This document shows, piece by piece, positions 33,602-43,112 of a stretch of DNA of 64,000 bases (position 1 is the stretch's first letter; each line of letters begins with the position of its first letter). The notes under the pieces are model-generated. The model worked only from the letters and a program-made list of their open reading frames with translations, had not been told where the DNA came from and did not search any database. Where the stretch lies: positions 4,286,001 to 4,350,000 of the forward strand of contig JAWPMN010000001.1 of assembly GCA_033344895.1 (NCBI GenBank), in the 5' to 3' direction. This stretch comes from Alphaproteobacteria bacterium. GTDB taxonomy: Bacteria > Pseudomonadota > Alphaproteobacteria > UBA8366 > Aestuariispiraceae. Position numbers and translations under genes: made by a program.

Positions 33602-35150
33602 GAGACGCCCCCGAAATTTCCACGGTCGCCGAAGCGTCCCCGTGCACGCCCCCCATCAGCAGCCCGATCTCATCGACCGTGGCCTCACCAACCTTCAGCG
33701 TCTTCGAAAGCCGCCCTTCATTGATGACCGCGATGTTGTCGCAGATCGCCAGGAGCTCATCGAGGTCCTGACTGATGATGACGATGGCGGATCCTTCGGC
33801 CGCCAGATCGACGATGGCCTGGTGAATGGCGGCCGCGGCCCCGGCATCGACCCCCCAGGTCGGCTGCGAGACAAGAAGTACATCCGGGGCCTGCATGATT
33901 TCGCGCCCCATGATGAATTTCTGAAGATTTCCGCCCGACAGAGATCCCGCCGTTGAGGCCGCCCCCGTCGTCTTTACCGCGAAGGTGTGGATCACTTCGT
34001 CGGTGTAGCTCTCGGCGAGCTTTGCGTTGATAATCCCCCAATTGACCATACCTTTGCGGTTTCTGGCGGTCAGGATGGCATTGTCGCTCAGCGAGAAGTT
34101 GGGAACGGCGCCATGGCCGTTTCGTTCCTCCGGCACCGCGCACAATCCGTGCTTGCGGCGCTGAATGGCATTCAGGTTCCCGACGGACGTGCCGTCGATC
34201 TTGATCGCGTCGACCCGGTCGCAGGGAATCTCGCCCCCGAGTGCGAGCAGGAGCTCGTTCTGTCCATTGCCGGCAACACCGGCAATTCCGAAGATCTCGC
34301 CGGAGCGGACACCGAAGGTAATATCATTCAGATTGACCCCGAACTCGCCTTCGGCCTCCTGGCACAGCCCGTCGACCACGAAGCGGGCGGGGCCGAGTTT
34401 CCGCTCGCCCTTCTTTTCGATCTCCTTCAGCGTGCCGCCGATCATCATTTCGGCCATGCTGCGGGAGGTTTCACGACGCGGATCGCAATCACCGACAACC
34501 TTGCCGCCGCGCAGGATCGTCGCGCCGTCGCACAGCTCCTGAATTTCGTGCAGCTTGTGGCTGATATACAGAATCGAACAACCACGTTCGGCCAGGGTCC
34601 GCAGGGTCTTGAACAATTGGCGAACCTCCTGCGGCGTCAGCACCGAAGTCGGTTCATCCATGATCAGCAACTGCGGCTCCAGCAGCAGAGCCCGAACGAT
34701 CTCGATGCGCTGGCGTTCGCCGACGCTCAGGGTGGAGACGGTCCGATGCGGGTCCAGCGCCAGTTCATACTCATGAAGCACCTGGCGGATTCGGACCTCC
34801 AGCGCCGAATAGGACGTGCTGTGGTCCATGCCCAGCGCGATGTTCTCCAGCACCGTCATCGCCTCAAACAGCGAGAAGTGCTGAAAGACCATGCCGATGC
34901 CCATGCTTCGGGCGGCCTTCGGATTGGGAACCTGCACCGCCTTGCCGTCGAACAGGATCTCGCCCTCGTCCGGCTGCATGATGCCGTAGATCATCTTTAC
35001 CAGTGTCGACTTCCCGGCGCCGTTCTCACCCAGCAGGGCGTGGATCTCACCGGGGCCAACTGAAAAACTCACATGGTCGTTGGCCAGAACGCCCGGGAAC
35101 GATTTCGTCACCCCGCGCAATTCCAGCCGTGCATGTTGACCGTCACTCAT
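33591..35150 (-). CDS. Tandem-domain ABC ATPase of the purine-type uptake system
   Basis: 519 residues: two fused nucleotide-binding domains as in RbsA/NupA. The N-terminal domain has Walker A GENGAGKSTL, signature LSVGERQRIEIV, Walker B LLIMDEPTSVL and switch His (ISHKLHEIQE). The C-terminal domain has a weak Walker A (GVAGNGQNEL), a good signature (LSGGNLQKFIMG), no catalytic Glu (VSQPTWGVD) and no switch His (ISQDLDEL). So one composite site is expected to hydrolyse ATP, as is usual in this family. The start overlaps the xdhC stop by 8 bp, coupling uptake to xanthine oxidation. Confidence 0.92.
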   Translation of the reverse strand: MSDGQHARLELRGVTKSFPGVLANDHVSFSVGPGEIHALLGENGAGKSTLVKMIYGIMQPDEGEILFDGKAVQVPNPKAARSMGIGMVFQHFSLFEAMTVLENIALGMDHSTSYSALEVRIRQVLHEYELALDPHRTVSTLSVGERQRIEIVRALLLEPQLLIMDEPTSVLTPQEVRQLFKTLRTLAERGCSILYISHKLHEIQELCDGATILRGGKVVGDCDPRRETSRSMAEMMIGGTLKEIEKKGERKLGPARFVVDGLCQEAEGEFGVNLNDITFGVRSGEIFGIAGVAGNGQNELLLALGGEIPCDRVDAIKIDGTSVGNLNAIQRRKHGLCAVPEERNGHGAVPNFSLSDNAILTARNRKGMVNWGIINAKLAESYTDEVIHTFAVKTTGAASTAGSLSGGNLQKFIMGREIMQAPDVLLVSQPTWGVDAGAAAAIHQAIVDLAAEGSAIVIISQDLDELLAICDNIAVINEGRLSKTLKVGEATVDEIGLLMGGVHGDASATVEISGASHAA

Positions 35151-36000
35151 CGACCTTTACTCCTCCCACATTCTCGGAAGGCGGCGCGTGGCCCGTCCGA
35201 CGGTCACTGTCGACCGTCAACGTAGCGATCACCTCCGCGGCAACGAATGCCGCGATGACTTCCGGACGTTTGTCGCTGCTGCCCTGTGCGCCGATCGGAC
35301 AGACGAGATTTTCCGCTCTTATCGGCGGGTTGATATTCTTCCTGCACCAACGTTCGAACGAAGCACGTTTGGTCTTGGACCCGATCATTCCGACATAGCG
35401 CGAGTCGGTCCGGGCCAAGGCCTCGGCGGCGATCAGGAAATCGAGTGCATGTTCGTGGGTGAGGATGATGAAAGCGCTTCCGGCCGGGGCCCTGCGGACC
35501 TCCGCTTCCGGCAGCGGGGTAATGCGTTTCTGGACCGGTGCGGTACACAGTGCGATTTCTTCGGCCCGCTCATCGACCAGGATGGTTCTGACCGGCAGCA
35601 AGGCGAGACAATCGGCAAGCGCGCGTCCGATATGGCCGGCACCGAAGACATAGACATGCGGGCGCGCCTGCTGGGCCAGCTCGCATTCCCGAACAGCCAC
35701 ATCAATCGCGGCCCGGTCCATCAGGGTGATGTCGATTTCCACGTGACCACCGCAGCACTGACCGATCTCGGGGCCCAGCGGTACGGACATCCTGTCCTTG
35801 TCCCGCCCGGCCGCCAGCATCGTCCGCGCCTGATCGATCGCCATATATTCGAGCTGGCCGCCCCCGATCGTACCGTGCGTCGCATCGGGTGACACGAACA
35901 TCGCCGTTCCGGCCTCACGCGGGGACGATCCTTTCACCTCGGTCAGTTCGACCCGGGCGACGGCAGATTCGGCGTTCAGGAACGATTTGAGGTCGGTCAC
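35143..36000 (-). CDS. xdhC: Xanthine dehydrogenase accessory protein XdhC
   Basis: 285 residues. XdhC binds molybdenum cofactor, helps sulfurate it and inserts it into XdhB. The N-terminal XdhC/CoxI domain (VKGSSPREAGTAMFV, GGGQLEYMAI, CCGGHVEI) and the C-terminal Rossmann domain (HVYVFGAGHIGRAL; FIILTHEHALD; GMIGSKTKRASF) are complete. The start is a GTG at 36000, seven bases after xdhB's last codon, with GAGGGG overlapping the xdhB stop region as ribosome site. An ATG further upstream would lie inside xdhB and is rejected. Confidence 0.92.
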   Translation of the reverse strand: MTDLKSFLNAESAVARVELTEVKGSSPREAGTAMFVSPDATHGTIGGGQLEYMAIDQARTMLAAGRDKDRMSVPLGPEIGQCCGGHVEIDITLMDRAAIDVAVRECELAQQARPHVYVFGAGHIGRALADCLALLPVRTILVDERAEEIALCTAPVQKRITPLPEAEVRRAPAGSAFIILTHEHALDFLIAAEALARTDSRYVGMIGSKTKRASFERWCRKNINPPIRAENLVCPIGAQGSSDKRPEVIAAFVAAEVIATLTVDSDRRTGHAPPSENVGGVKVDE

Positions 36001-36004
36001 GGCG

Positions 36005-38350
36005 CTACCCCTCGTGTCCCTGGCGCAACCGTTCGACGGCCAGCAGCACCCGCTCCGGCGTCGCCGGCGTGTCAAGGCGCGGACATTCCTGATAGTCCGC
36101 GACGCTGGCAACCGCCATGGAAAGCGCCTCCAACACCGATACCCCCAGCATCAGCGGCGGCTCTCCAACCGCTTTCGATCGCCGAATGGTCAATTCGCGG
36201 TTCTCCGACCAACGTGCCAGTTCGACATTGAAGATGCGCGGACGGTCCGAAGCCAGCGGGATCTTGTAAGTGGACGGCGCGTGCGTCCGCAGGCGGCCCT
36301 TGTCGTCCCACCAGAGTTCCTCTGTCGTCAGCCAGCCGACGCCCTGAACGAAACCGCCTTCCACCTGGCCTCGGTCGAGCGCCGGATTCAGGGATCGACC
36401 GACATCGTGCAGAATATCGGCCCGCTCGACCTGATACTCGCCGGTCAGCGTATCGATGCTGACCTCCGACACCGCCGCGCCATAGGCAAAGTAATAGAAT
36501 GGCCGCCCCTTACCCGCCGCGCGGTCCCAATGAATGTCAGGGGTCTTGTAGAAGCCGGCGGCGGACAGATGCACCCGTGCCATATAGGCGTGACGAATGA
36601 ATTCCGCGAAGGCCATCCGTTCGTTGCCGACCCGGACCTGGTTCGGCTCGAATGCGACCTGATCCGGGTCCACATTCCATTTCTCCGCCGCGAAGGCGAC
36701 CAGCCGTTCCTTGAGCTGGTCGGCCGCATTCTGGGCGGCCATGCCATTCAGATCCGACCCGGAAGATGCGGCCGTCGCGGATGTGTTCGGAACCTTGGCG
36801 GTTGTCGTGCCGGTAATCTTGATCCGGTCGAGATCGACCTGGAAACAGTCCGCGACGACCTGTGCCACCTTGGTGAAGAGCCCCTGCCCCATCTCGGTGC
36901 CGCCATGATTCAGATGGATCGACCCGTCATTGTAGATGTGAATCAGGGCGCCGGCCTGATTGTACCAGGTGGCGGTGAAGGAAATGCCGAATTTCACCGG
37001 CGTCAGCGCGATGCCTTTCCGGATCACACCGCCCTTGGCATTGAATGCCAGTATCGCCTCGCGGCGGCGGGCATAGTCGGCGCTTTCTTCAAGCTCCGAA
37101 ATCAGCCGGTCGAGAATGCAATCCGTGACCGTCTGGTGGTAGGGGGTCACGTCGCGTCCTGCCCCGCCGTAGAAATTCGCCTTGCGGATTTCCAGGGGGT
37201 CCTTGCCGAGCGCATAGGCGATTTCCTCGATGATCCGCTCGGCACCGACGACGCCCTGCGGCCCCCCGAACCCCCGAAATGCCGTATTGGAGACCGTGTT
37301 GGTCTTCATGGGGCGGGAGCGCAACCGCACATTCGGATAGAAATAGGCATTGTCCGCATGGAACAGCGCCCGGTCGGTGACCGGACCGGAGAGATCGGCG
37401 GAAAATCCGCAGCGCGCGGCAAAGGTCGCGTCGACCGCCTGAATACGGCCGTCGTCATCGTAGGCCACGTCGTAGTCGACCTTGAAATCGTGCCGCTTGC
37501 CGGTCGCAATCATGTCATCGTCCCGGTCCGGACGCAGCTTTACCGGCCGGCCGTACTTTTTCGCGGCAACAGCGGCGACGGCGGCAAAGAGGTTCGGCTG
37601 GGTTTCCTTCCCGCCGAAACCGCCGCCCATCCGCCGAACGTTGATCGTCACCGCGTTGGAGGCGGTTCCCAGTACAAGCGCCACCATGTGCTGCACTTCA
37701 CTGGGATGCTGGGTCGAGGAGTATACGGTGACATCTTCGTCCTCACCCGGAATGGCGAAGGCGATATGGCCCTCCAGGTAGAAGTGGTCCTGACCGCCGA
37801 TCCTCATGGTGCCGCGCAACCGGTTCGGCGCGGATTCCAATGCCGGTTCGACCGTGCCGCGCTCCAACTTCAGCGGCGCCGTGACATGCGGATAATCCGC
37901 GTCGATCGCGTCCGCGACGTCGACCTTGTGGGGCAGCTCGCGATAGTTGACCCGCGCCTTGTGGGCTGCACGACGGGCCGCATCTCTTGTTTCAGCGACG
38001 ACCGCAAAGATCGGCTGCCCGTGGAACTCGACCTTGCCCTCCGCGAAGATCGGTTCGTCATGCAGATGGGTCGGGCTGACATCGTTCACGCCGGGAATGT
38101 CTTTTGCCGTCAGCACGCCGACAACGCCGGGATGCGCCAGGACTTCCGAAAAATCCGTCGACTGGATTTCGCCATGCGCCACCGTCGACAAGGCCAGATA
38201 AGCGTGCAGCGTGCCGGCCGGCTCCGGGATGTCATCGACATATTCGGCGCGCCCGGTGACGTGCTTGTGGGCGGAATCGTGTCGTTCATCCGTATGCACG
38301 GTGCCCCGGATCGGGTCCGGCGTCGTCATCTTCAGATCTCCGTCCATCAT
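36005..38350 (-). CDS. xdhB: Xanthine dehydrogenase molybdenum-binding subunit XdhB
   Basis: 781 residues, the usual XdhB length. It hydroxylates hypoxanthine and xanthine to urate at a molybdopterin site. Features: YVDDIPEPAGTLHAYLALS opening (core ADYVDDIPEP), the molybdopterin loop RRMGGGFGGKETQ, AFRGFGGPQG, MNGxG-like GGTEMGQGLFTK, and the catalytic Glu region AVGEPPLMLGVSV near the C-terminus. It overlaps xdhA by 4 bp. Confidence 0.95.
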   Translation of the reverse strand: MMDGDLKMTTPDPIRGTVHTDERHDSAHKHVTGRAEYVDDIPEPAGTLHAYLALSTVAHGEIQSTDFSEVLAHPGVVGVLTAKDIPGVNDVSPTHLHDEPIFAEGKVEFHGQPIFAVVAETRDAARRAAHKARVNYRELPHKVDVADAIDADYPHVTAPLKLERGTVEPALESAPNRLRGTMRIGGQDHFYLEGHIAFAIPGEDEDVTVYSSTQHPSEVQHMVALVLGTASNAVTINVRRMGGGFGGKETQPNLFAAVAAVAAKKYGRPVKLRPDRDDDMIATGKRHDFKVDYDVAYDDDGRIQAVDATFAARCGFSADLSGPVTDRALFHADNAYFYPNVRLRSRPMKTNTVSNTAFRGFGGPQGVVGAERIIEEIAYALGKDPLEIRKANFYGGAGRDVTPYHQTVTDCILDRLISELEESADYARRREAILAFNAKGGVIRKGIALTPVKFGISFTATWYNQAGALIHIYNDGSIHLNHGGTEMGQGLFTKVAQVVADCFQVDLDRIKITGTTTAKVPNTSATAASSGSDLNGMAAQNAADQLKERLVAFAAEKWNVDPDQVAFEPNQVRVGNERMAFAEFIRHAYMARVHLSAAGFYKTPDIHWDRAAGKGRPFYYFAYGAAVSEVSIDTLTGEYQVERADILHDVGRSLNPALDRGQVEGGFVQGVGWLTTEELWWDDKGRLRTHAPSTYKIPLASDRPRIFNVELARWSENRELTIRRSKAVGEPPLMLGVSVLEALSMAVASVADYQECPRLDTPATPERVLLAVERLRQGHEG

Positions 38351-39807
38351 GCGCTCAGCCTCACAGACTTTTCAGCATCCGTGGTCTCCAGATAGAAGCG
38401 GCGCAGCAGGTTCGCCGCGACCGTAGCACGGTATTCCGCAGAAGCCCGCCAGTCGCTGATCGGCGCAAAATCCTGTGACAACGCCTTCATCGCTTCTGCC
38501 ACGGTCGTTTCGGTCCATTCCCGACCCCGCAGGGCCGCCTCAGCCGTCATTGCGCGCTTCGGCGTCGCCGCCATGCCGCCGAAGGCCAAACGAACGTCCT
38601 TGACCAGACCGCAGTCAAACGTGACGCAAAAGCCGCCACAAACGGACGAGATGTCCTCGTCGCGCCGCTTGGATATCTTGTAGGCTGCGAGGCGGGCACT
38701 GGGATCGGCGAAGGGAATGCGGATCGATTCCACGAAATCGCCCGCTTCCCGGTCCTGCTTGCCGTAATCGATGAAGAAGTCTTCCAGCTTCACGACCCGA
38801 CGTTCCCGGCCGCGCCGCAACGTGATTTCCGCCCCCAGCGCAATCAGTACCGGCGGCGTATCACCGATCGGGGAACCATTGGCGATATTGCCGCCGACCG
38901 TGCCCATGTTACGGACCTGCCAGCCGCCGATCCGACGCCAGTAATCCGTCAGATGCGGGAAATGCGCCGCTATCACCGGCTCGCATTCCGAATAGGTTAC
39001 GCCCGACCCCAGGGTCACACCGTCGTCGTCGACGTCGATCCGCTTCAATTCCGTCAGGTGGCCGATGAAGACGGCGGGGGCAATTTCACGCATGAACTTC
39101 GTGATCCAGAGCCCCACATCCGTGGCCCCGGCAACAATGGTCGGGTTTTCATATTCGCTCAGAATCTCGGCCAGATCGTCCACACCGGACGGCAGGATCG
39201 CCGTGGAACCGCCGTTCGACGTCACGACCCGGCAGCCGTCGTCGAGTTCCCGTAGCCGCCCGATGATGGCATCCCGTTCCGTGGTGAGCACGTCCAGCGC
39301 CGGGTCGCCACGCCCCGACGCATCCAGCGCCGCGCGAATGATCGGTTGATATCCGGTGCAACGGCACAGATTTCCCTGAAGCGCGACCTCGACATCGGCT
39401 TCCTGCGGCTTCGCGTTCTGCATCCACAACGCATAGAGCGACATGACGATACCGGGCGTACAGAACCCGCATTGACTGCCGTGCAGATCGACCATCGCCT
39501 GCTGGACCGGGTGAAGACCGCCATCGGCCGCGCGAAGATGTTCGATCGTCACGACATGGCACAGATCGACGGAAGGCAGGAGGCGAATGCAGGCGTTGAC
39601 CGTCTCGTAACGCAGACCGTCCCCATCCAGGCGGCCGACCAGCACCGTGCAGGCACCGCAGTCGCCCTCGGCGCAGCCTTCCTTTGTCCCGCGCAGCGCC
39701 TGATCGAGTCGCAGGTGATCCAGCAGCGTGTCGGAACAGCCGACATCACGCAGCCGGACCGTACGGTCATTCAGGAGAAATCGGATTTCGTTCCGGACCT
39801 CGGACAC
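38347..39807 (-). CDS. xdhA: Xanthine dehydrogenase FAD/2Fe-2S subunit XdhA
   Basis: 486 residues. The N-terminal plant-type ferredoxin domain has cysteines in EGCAEGDCGACTV, and the second 2Fe-2S domain has CGFCTPGIV and GNLCRCTGYQPI. The FAD domain (from about residue 190: ATDVGLWITKF, MGTVGGNIANGSPIGDTPP) and the C-terminal CO-dehydrogenase-type domain follow. It passes electrons from the Mo site to NAD. The start is GTG at 39807, three bases after the uraH stop. Confidence 0.95.
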   Translation of the reverse strand: MSEVRNEIRFLLNDRTVRLRDVGCSDTLLDHLRLDQALRGTKEGCAEGDCGACTVLVGRLDGDGLRYETVNACIRLLPSVDLCHVVTIEHLRAADGGLHPVQQAMVDLHGSQCGFCTPGIVMSLYALWMQNAKPQEADVEVALQGNLCRCTGYQPIIRAALDASGRGDPALDVLTTERDAIIGRLRELDDGCRVVTSNGGSTAILPSGVDDLAEILSEYENPTIVAGATDVGLWITKFMREIAPAVFIGHLTELKRIDVDDDGVTLGSGVTYSECEPVIAAHFPHLTDYWRRIGGWQVRNMGTVGGNIANGSPIGDTPPVLIALGAEITLRRGRERRVVKLEDFFIDYGKQDREAGDFVESIRIPFADPSARLAAYKISKRRDEDISSVCGGFCVTFDCGLVKDVRLAFGGMAATPKRAMTAEAALRGREWTETTVAEAMKALSQDFAPISDWRASAEYRATVAANLLRRFYLETTDAEKSVRLSA

Positions 39808-39810
39808 AGG

Positions 39811-40170
39811 TCAGCTCCCTCTGTAGGTCGAATAGCCGTAAGGCGAAAGCAGCAGCGGCACATGATAGTGCTGATCGGCCGCCGCGATCCCGAACCGTAT
39901 CGGGATGACATCCAGGAAAAGCGGCGGCGCCGCATCCAGCCCTTCGCCCTTGAGGTAATCCCCGGCATGGAACACCAGTTCGTAGACCCCTGTCCTGAAG
40001 GCGTCGCCGGACAGCAGCGGTTCATCCGCGCGACCATCGGAATTGGTTCGGATGTCACGGACAAGAGTGCGATTTTCGCCGTCCAGGCGATAAAGCGAGA
40101 CCTTCAGGTTCGCCGCCGGGCGCCCCGATGCCGTATTCAATACATGCGTGGTCAATCGACCCGTCGCCAT
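39811..40170 (-). CDS. uraH: 5-hydroxyisourate hydrolase (transthyretin-like)
   Basis: 119 residues, normal length. It hydrolyses 5-hydroxyisourate, made by PuuD, to OHCU. The N-terminal [12 protein letters not shown] and the C-terminal catalytic motif YSTYRGS are intact. It is the first gene of uraH-xdhABC-ABC transporter and diverges from puuE-uraD. Confidence 0.95.
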   Translation of the reverse strand: MATGRLTTHVLNTASGRPAANLKVSLYRLDGENRTLVRDIRTNSDGRADEPLLSGDAFRTGVYELVFHAGDYLKGEGLDAAPPLFLDVIPIRFGIAAADQHYHVPLLLSPYGYSTYRGS

Positions 40171-40273
40171 AACGTACCTCCGTTGCGTGTCCGGACTCTT
40201 CGCCGGTACTTTTGTTTTGTGGAATTAGAACGCGACGAAACTTTATAGAAAAGCGGGCTGCTCATAAGACTCT

Positions 40274-40290
40274 TTCAATAAATTATTGAA
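40274..40290. promoter_or_regulatory. 17-bp palindrome in the uraH/puuE divergent promoter region
   Basis: TTCAATAA-A-TTATTGAA is a perfect 8-1-8 palindrome in the AT-rich 175-bp spacer between the two purine arms, 56 bp before puuE. It is a candidate operator for a purine-pathway regulator that would control both operons. The protein is unknown. Confidence 0.55.
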
Positions 40291-40345
40291 TGTCGATCCG
40301 CCCGATTTCTGAAATTGTGCCCGTATCAGATTGTGAGGTTCATCA

Positions 40346-41764
40346 ATGTCCGTTTATCCGCGCGACATGCATGGCTTCGGCCAGGTCCCGCCCGATCCCC
40401 AATGGCCGGGCAATGCAAAGATCGCCATTCAGTTCGTGGTCAACTACGAAGAAGGTGGCGAGAACTGCCTGCTTCATGGAGACCCCGCTTCCGAAGCCTT
40501 CCTGTCGGAGATCGTCGGCGCGGCCGCCTGGCCGGATCAGCGTCACTGGAACATGGAATCGATCTACGAGTATGGCGCACGGGCCGGCTTCTGGCGTCTG
40601 CATCGTCTGTTCACCGATTCGCAGATACCGGTCACCGTCTATGGCGTCGCCACTGCGCTGGCGCGCAACCCGGTGCAGGTCCGCGCAATGCAGGATGCGA
40701 AATGGGAAATCGCGTCCCATGGCCTGAAATGGATCGAACATAAGGACATGCCAGAGGCCGAGGAGCGCGCGCAGATTCGCGAGGCGATCCGGCTGCACAC
40801 CGAAGTCACGGGCCAACGACCGACGGGATGGTATACCGGCCGATGCTCGGTCAACACGGTGAAACTCGTCGCCGAAGAGGGCGGTTTTGACTATATTTCA
40901 GACAGTTATGCCGACGACCTTCCCTATTGGATGGAGATCGGGGACCGTGACCAGCTAATCGTGCCCTATACCCTGGATGCGAACGACATGCGGTTTGCCA
41001 CCCCGCAGGGTTTCAACACCGGAGACCATTTCTTCCAGTATCTGAAGGAAAGCTTCGACACCCTGTATGCCGAGGGCGAAGCCGGCCAGGCCAAGATGCT
41101 GTCGATCGGTCTGCATTGCCGACTGATCGGCCGTCCGGGTCGGCTGCAGGGGCTTCGGCGCTTCATCGACTACGCGAAGGGCCACGAAGCCGTCTGGTTT
41201 GCGCGACGGATCGAGATCGCCGATCACTGGAGGTCCCATTTCCCCCACTCGCGCCGAACCCGTCCGAGCACGATGGACCGCACGACCTTCGTGAAGACCT
41301 TTGGCGGCATTTTCGAACATTCTGCCTGGATCGCCGAACGGGCCTATGACGGGTTCGAACGCGGACCGGCCCACGATACGGCGATCGGGGTTCACAGCCT
41401 TCTGGCGCGGGCCTTTCGAAGCGCCGACGAAACGGAGCGCCTGGCAGTCCTGAACGCCCACCCCGATCTGGCCGGCAAACTGGCTCAGGCGAAACGACTG
41501 ACCGCTGAATCCACGCAAGAACAGGCCAGCGCCGGTCTCGACGCGCTGACCGATGACGAGCGCTCGACGTTTCAGGCACTCAACACGCGGTATGTGGAAA
41601 AACATGGATTCCCCTTCATCATCGCAGTCCGCGATCATGACAAGGAAGGGATTCTGAACGCATTCAAGACGCGCATCGACAACGATCGCGACACGGAATT
41701 CGCGGAGGCCTGCAGACAGGTGGAACGAATTGCGGAGCTCAGACTGAAGGAACTTCTACCATGA
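40346..41764 (+). CDS. puuE-uraD: Allantoinase PuuE fused to OHCU decarboxylase UraD
   Basis: 472 residues in two enzymes. Residues 1-300 are PuuE allantoinase of the polysaccharide-deacetylase fold (MSVYPRDMHGFGQVPPDP, QFVVNYEEGGE, EIASHGLKW, GRCSVNT, LSIGLHCRLIGRPGR), metal-independent or zinc type, converting allantoin to allantoate. Residues about 308-472 are UraD (TFVKTFGGIFEHSAWIAERAY, LNAHPDLAGKLAQA, FQALNTRYVEKHGFPFIIAV), which decarboxylates OHCU to S-allantoin. A linear order of substrate flow is UraD first, then PuuE. It overlaps allE by 4 bp. Confidence 0.95.
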   Translation: MSVYPRDMHGFGQVPPDPQWPGNAKIAIQFVVNYEEGGENCLLHGDPASEAFLSEIVGAAAWPDQRHWNMESIYEYGARAGFWRLHRLFTDSQIPVTVYGVATALARNPVQVRAMQDAKWEIASHGLKWIEHKDMPEAEERAQIREAIRLHTEVTGQRPTGWYTGRCSVNTVKLVAEEGGFDYISDSYADDLPYWMEIGDRDQLIVPYTLDANDMRFATPQGFNTGDHFFQYLKESFDTLYAEGEAGQAKMLSIGLHCRLIGRPGRLQGLRRFIDYAKGHEAVWFARRIEIADHWRSHFPHSRRTRPSTMDRTTFVKTFGGIFEHSAWIAERAYDGFERGPAHDTAIGVHSLLARAFRSADETERLAVLNAHPDLAGKLAQAKRLTAESTQEQASAGLDALTDDERSTFQALNTRYVEKHGFPFIIAVRDHDKEGILNAFKTRIDNDRDTEFAEACRQVERIAELRLKELLP

Positions 41765-42618
41765 ACGATGTCGCCTCACGCGAAAGATCGTATTACGCAC
41801 CGAAGGGCGGACTGCCCGCCCAGACCGACCTGATGACGCAACGGGCGGTCTTCACCGAAGCCTATGCCGTCATTCCGAAAGGGGTGATGAGTGATATCGT
41901 CACCAGCAACCTGCCCTTCTGGTCCGAGACCCGCGCCTGGATCATCGCCCGGCCGCTATCCGGATTTTCGGAAACCTTCTCGCACTACATCGTCGAGGTG
42001 AGCCGCGGCGGCGGCAGCGACCGCCCCGACCTTGAATCCGGCGCCGAAAGCGTCCTGTTCATGGTCGAAGGGACGGCAACCCTGACACTGAATGGCGAAA
42101 CCCATTCGTTGCGCGCCGGCAGTTATGCCTTTCTGGCGCCCGGCGCCGATTGGCGCCTGCACAACGGCGACAGCGAACGCGCCGAATTCCACTGGATTCG
42201 TAAGCTCTATGAACCGGTCGAGGGAATCGATCCGCCCGAAAGCTTCGTCACCCATGACAGCGCCGTCACGCCGACGCCAATGCCGGATACGAATGGCTGC
42301 TGGGCGACCAGCCGGTTCGTGGAATCGACCGACATGCGCCATGACATGCAGGTCAATATCGTCACCTTCCAGCCGGGCGGCGTCATTCCCTTCGAGGAAA
42401 CCCACGTCATGGAGCATGGTCTCTACGTTCTGGAAGGCAAGGCGGTCTACAAACTGAACCGCGACTGGGTCGAGGTCGAGGCCGGCGACTACATGTGGCT
42501 GCGGGCATTCTGCCCGCAGGCCTGCTATGCCGGTGGCCCGGGGACATTCCGGTACCTGCTGTACAAGGACATCAATCGCCACGCCAAGCTGCGGGGCGTC
42601 GGGGCCTTCGGACGATGA
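41761..42618 (+). CDS. allE: (S)-ureidoglycine aminohydrolase (bicupin)
   Basis: 285 residues, two cupin domains (about 55-135 and 175-270). Motifs include LMTQRAVFTEAYAVIPKGVMSD at the start, EGTATLTLNGETHSLRAGSYAF and, in the second cupin, IPFEETHVMEHGLYVLEGKAVYKL with metal ligands His and Glu. It releases ammonia from ureidoglycine to give (S)-ureidoglycolate. It lies between puuE-uraD and allA with 4-bp overlaps on both sides. The enzyme for the preceding step, allantoate amidohydrolase, is not in the window. Confidence 0.92.
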   Translation: MNDVASRERSYYAPKGGLPAQTDLMTQRAVFTEAYAVIPKGVMSDIVTSNLPFWSETRAWIIARPLSGFSETFSHYIVEVSRGGGSDRPDLESGAESVLFMVEGTATLTLNGETHSLRAGSYAFLAPGADWRLHNGDSERAEFHWIRKLYEPVEGIDPPESFVTHDSAVTPTPMPDTNGCWATSRFVESTDMRHDMQVNIVTFQPGGVIPFEETHVMEHGLYVLEGKAVYKLNRDWVEVEAGDYMWLRAFCPQACYAGGPGTFRYLLYKDINRHAKLRGVGAFGR

Positions 42619-43109
42619 GCCGAACCATCCCGGTCGAGCCGCTGACCCGCGCCGGTTTCGCCGACTTTGGCGCGGTGATCGAAGCCAGCGGTAGCCCGAG
42701 CTTCATGATCAATGCAGGTCGGTGCGGGCGGTTTCATGATCTCGCCCGCCCTGAATGGTCCGGTGAGGAAGGTGCGGTAGCGCTGAGCGTCGCGCGAAGC
42801 GACGCCGTCTCCCTCCCCCTGGAACTGGACCTGCTGGAACGCCATCCACTGGGCAGTCAGGCCTTCATTCCAATGAACGGCACGCAGTTCATCGTGATCG
42901 TCGCACCGGACGAAAACGGCAGGCCAGGCCGGCCGAAGGCATTCCTGGCCAATGGTGCTCAGGGCATTCAGTACAATGCGAATTGCTGGCACGGCGTACT
43001 GGCGCCGCTGGATGGTCCGTCGGATTTCCTGATTGTCGATCGCGTGGGTAAGGGTGCCAACCTTGAGGAACATGCCCTCGACGCCCCCTACACGATCGTT
43101 CTGGAGTAA
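42615..43109 (+). CDS. allA: Ureidoglycolate lyase
   Basis: 164 residues, usual AllA length. It splits ureidoglycolate to glyoxylate and urea. Signature regions: FADFGAVIEA, MFERHPLGSQAF-type LLERHPLGSQAFIPM, and YNANCWHGVLAPLD. The start at 42615 (MSRTIPVEPL) overlaps allE by 4 bp. Its product glyoxylate is the entry substrate of the adjacent bhc genes. Confidence 0.94.
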   Translation: MSRTIPVEPLTRAGFADFGAVIEASGSPSFMINAGRCGRFHDLARPEWSGEEGAVALSVARSDAVSLPLELDLLERHPLGSQAFIPMNGTQFIVIVAPDENGRPGRPKAFLANGAQGIQYNANCWHGVLAPLDGPSDFLIVDRVGKGANLEEHALDAPYTIVLE

Positions 43110-43112
43110 GCC

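Noticed and set aside
36000-38395. 802-codon plus-strand frame opposite xdhB
   Set aside because: xdhB has full molybdenum-site motifs; the plus frame is a GC-rich shadow.
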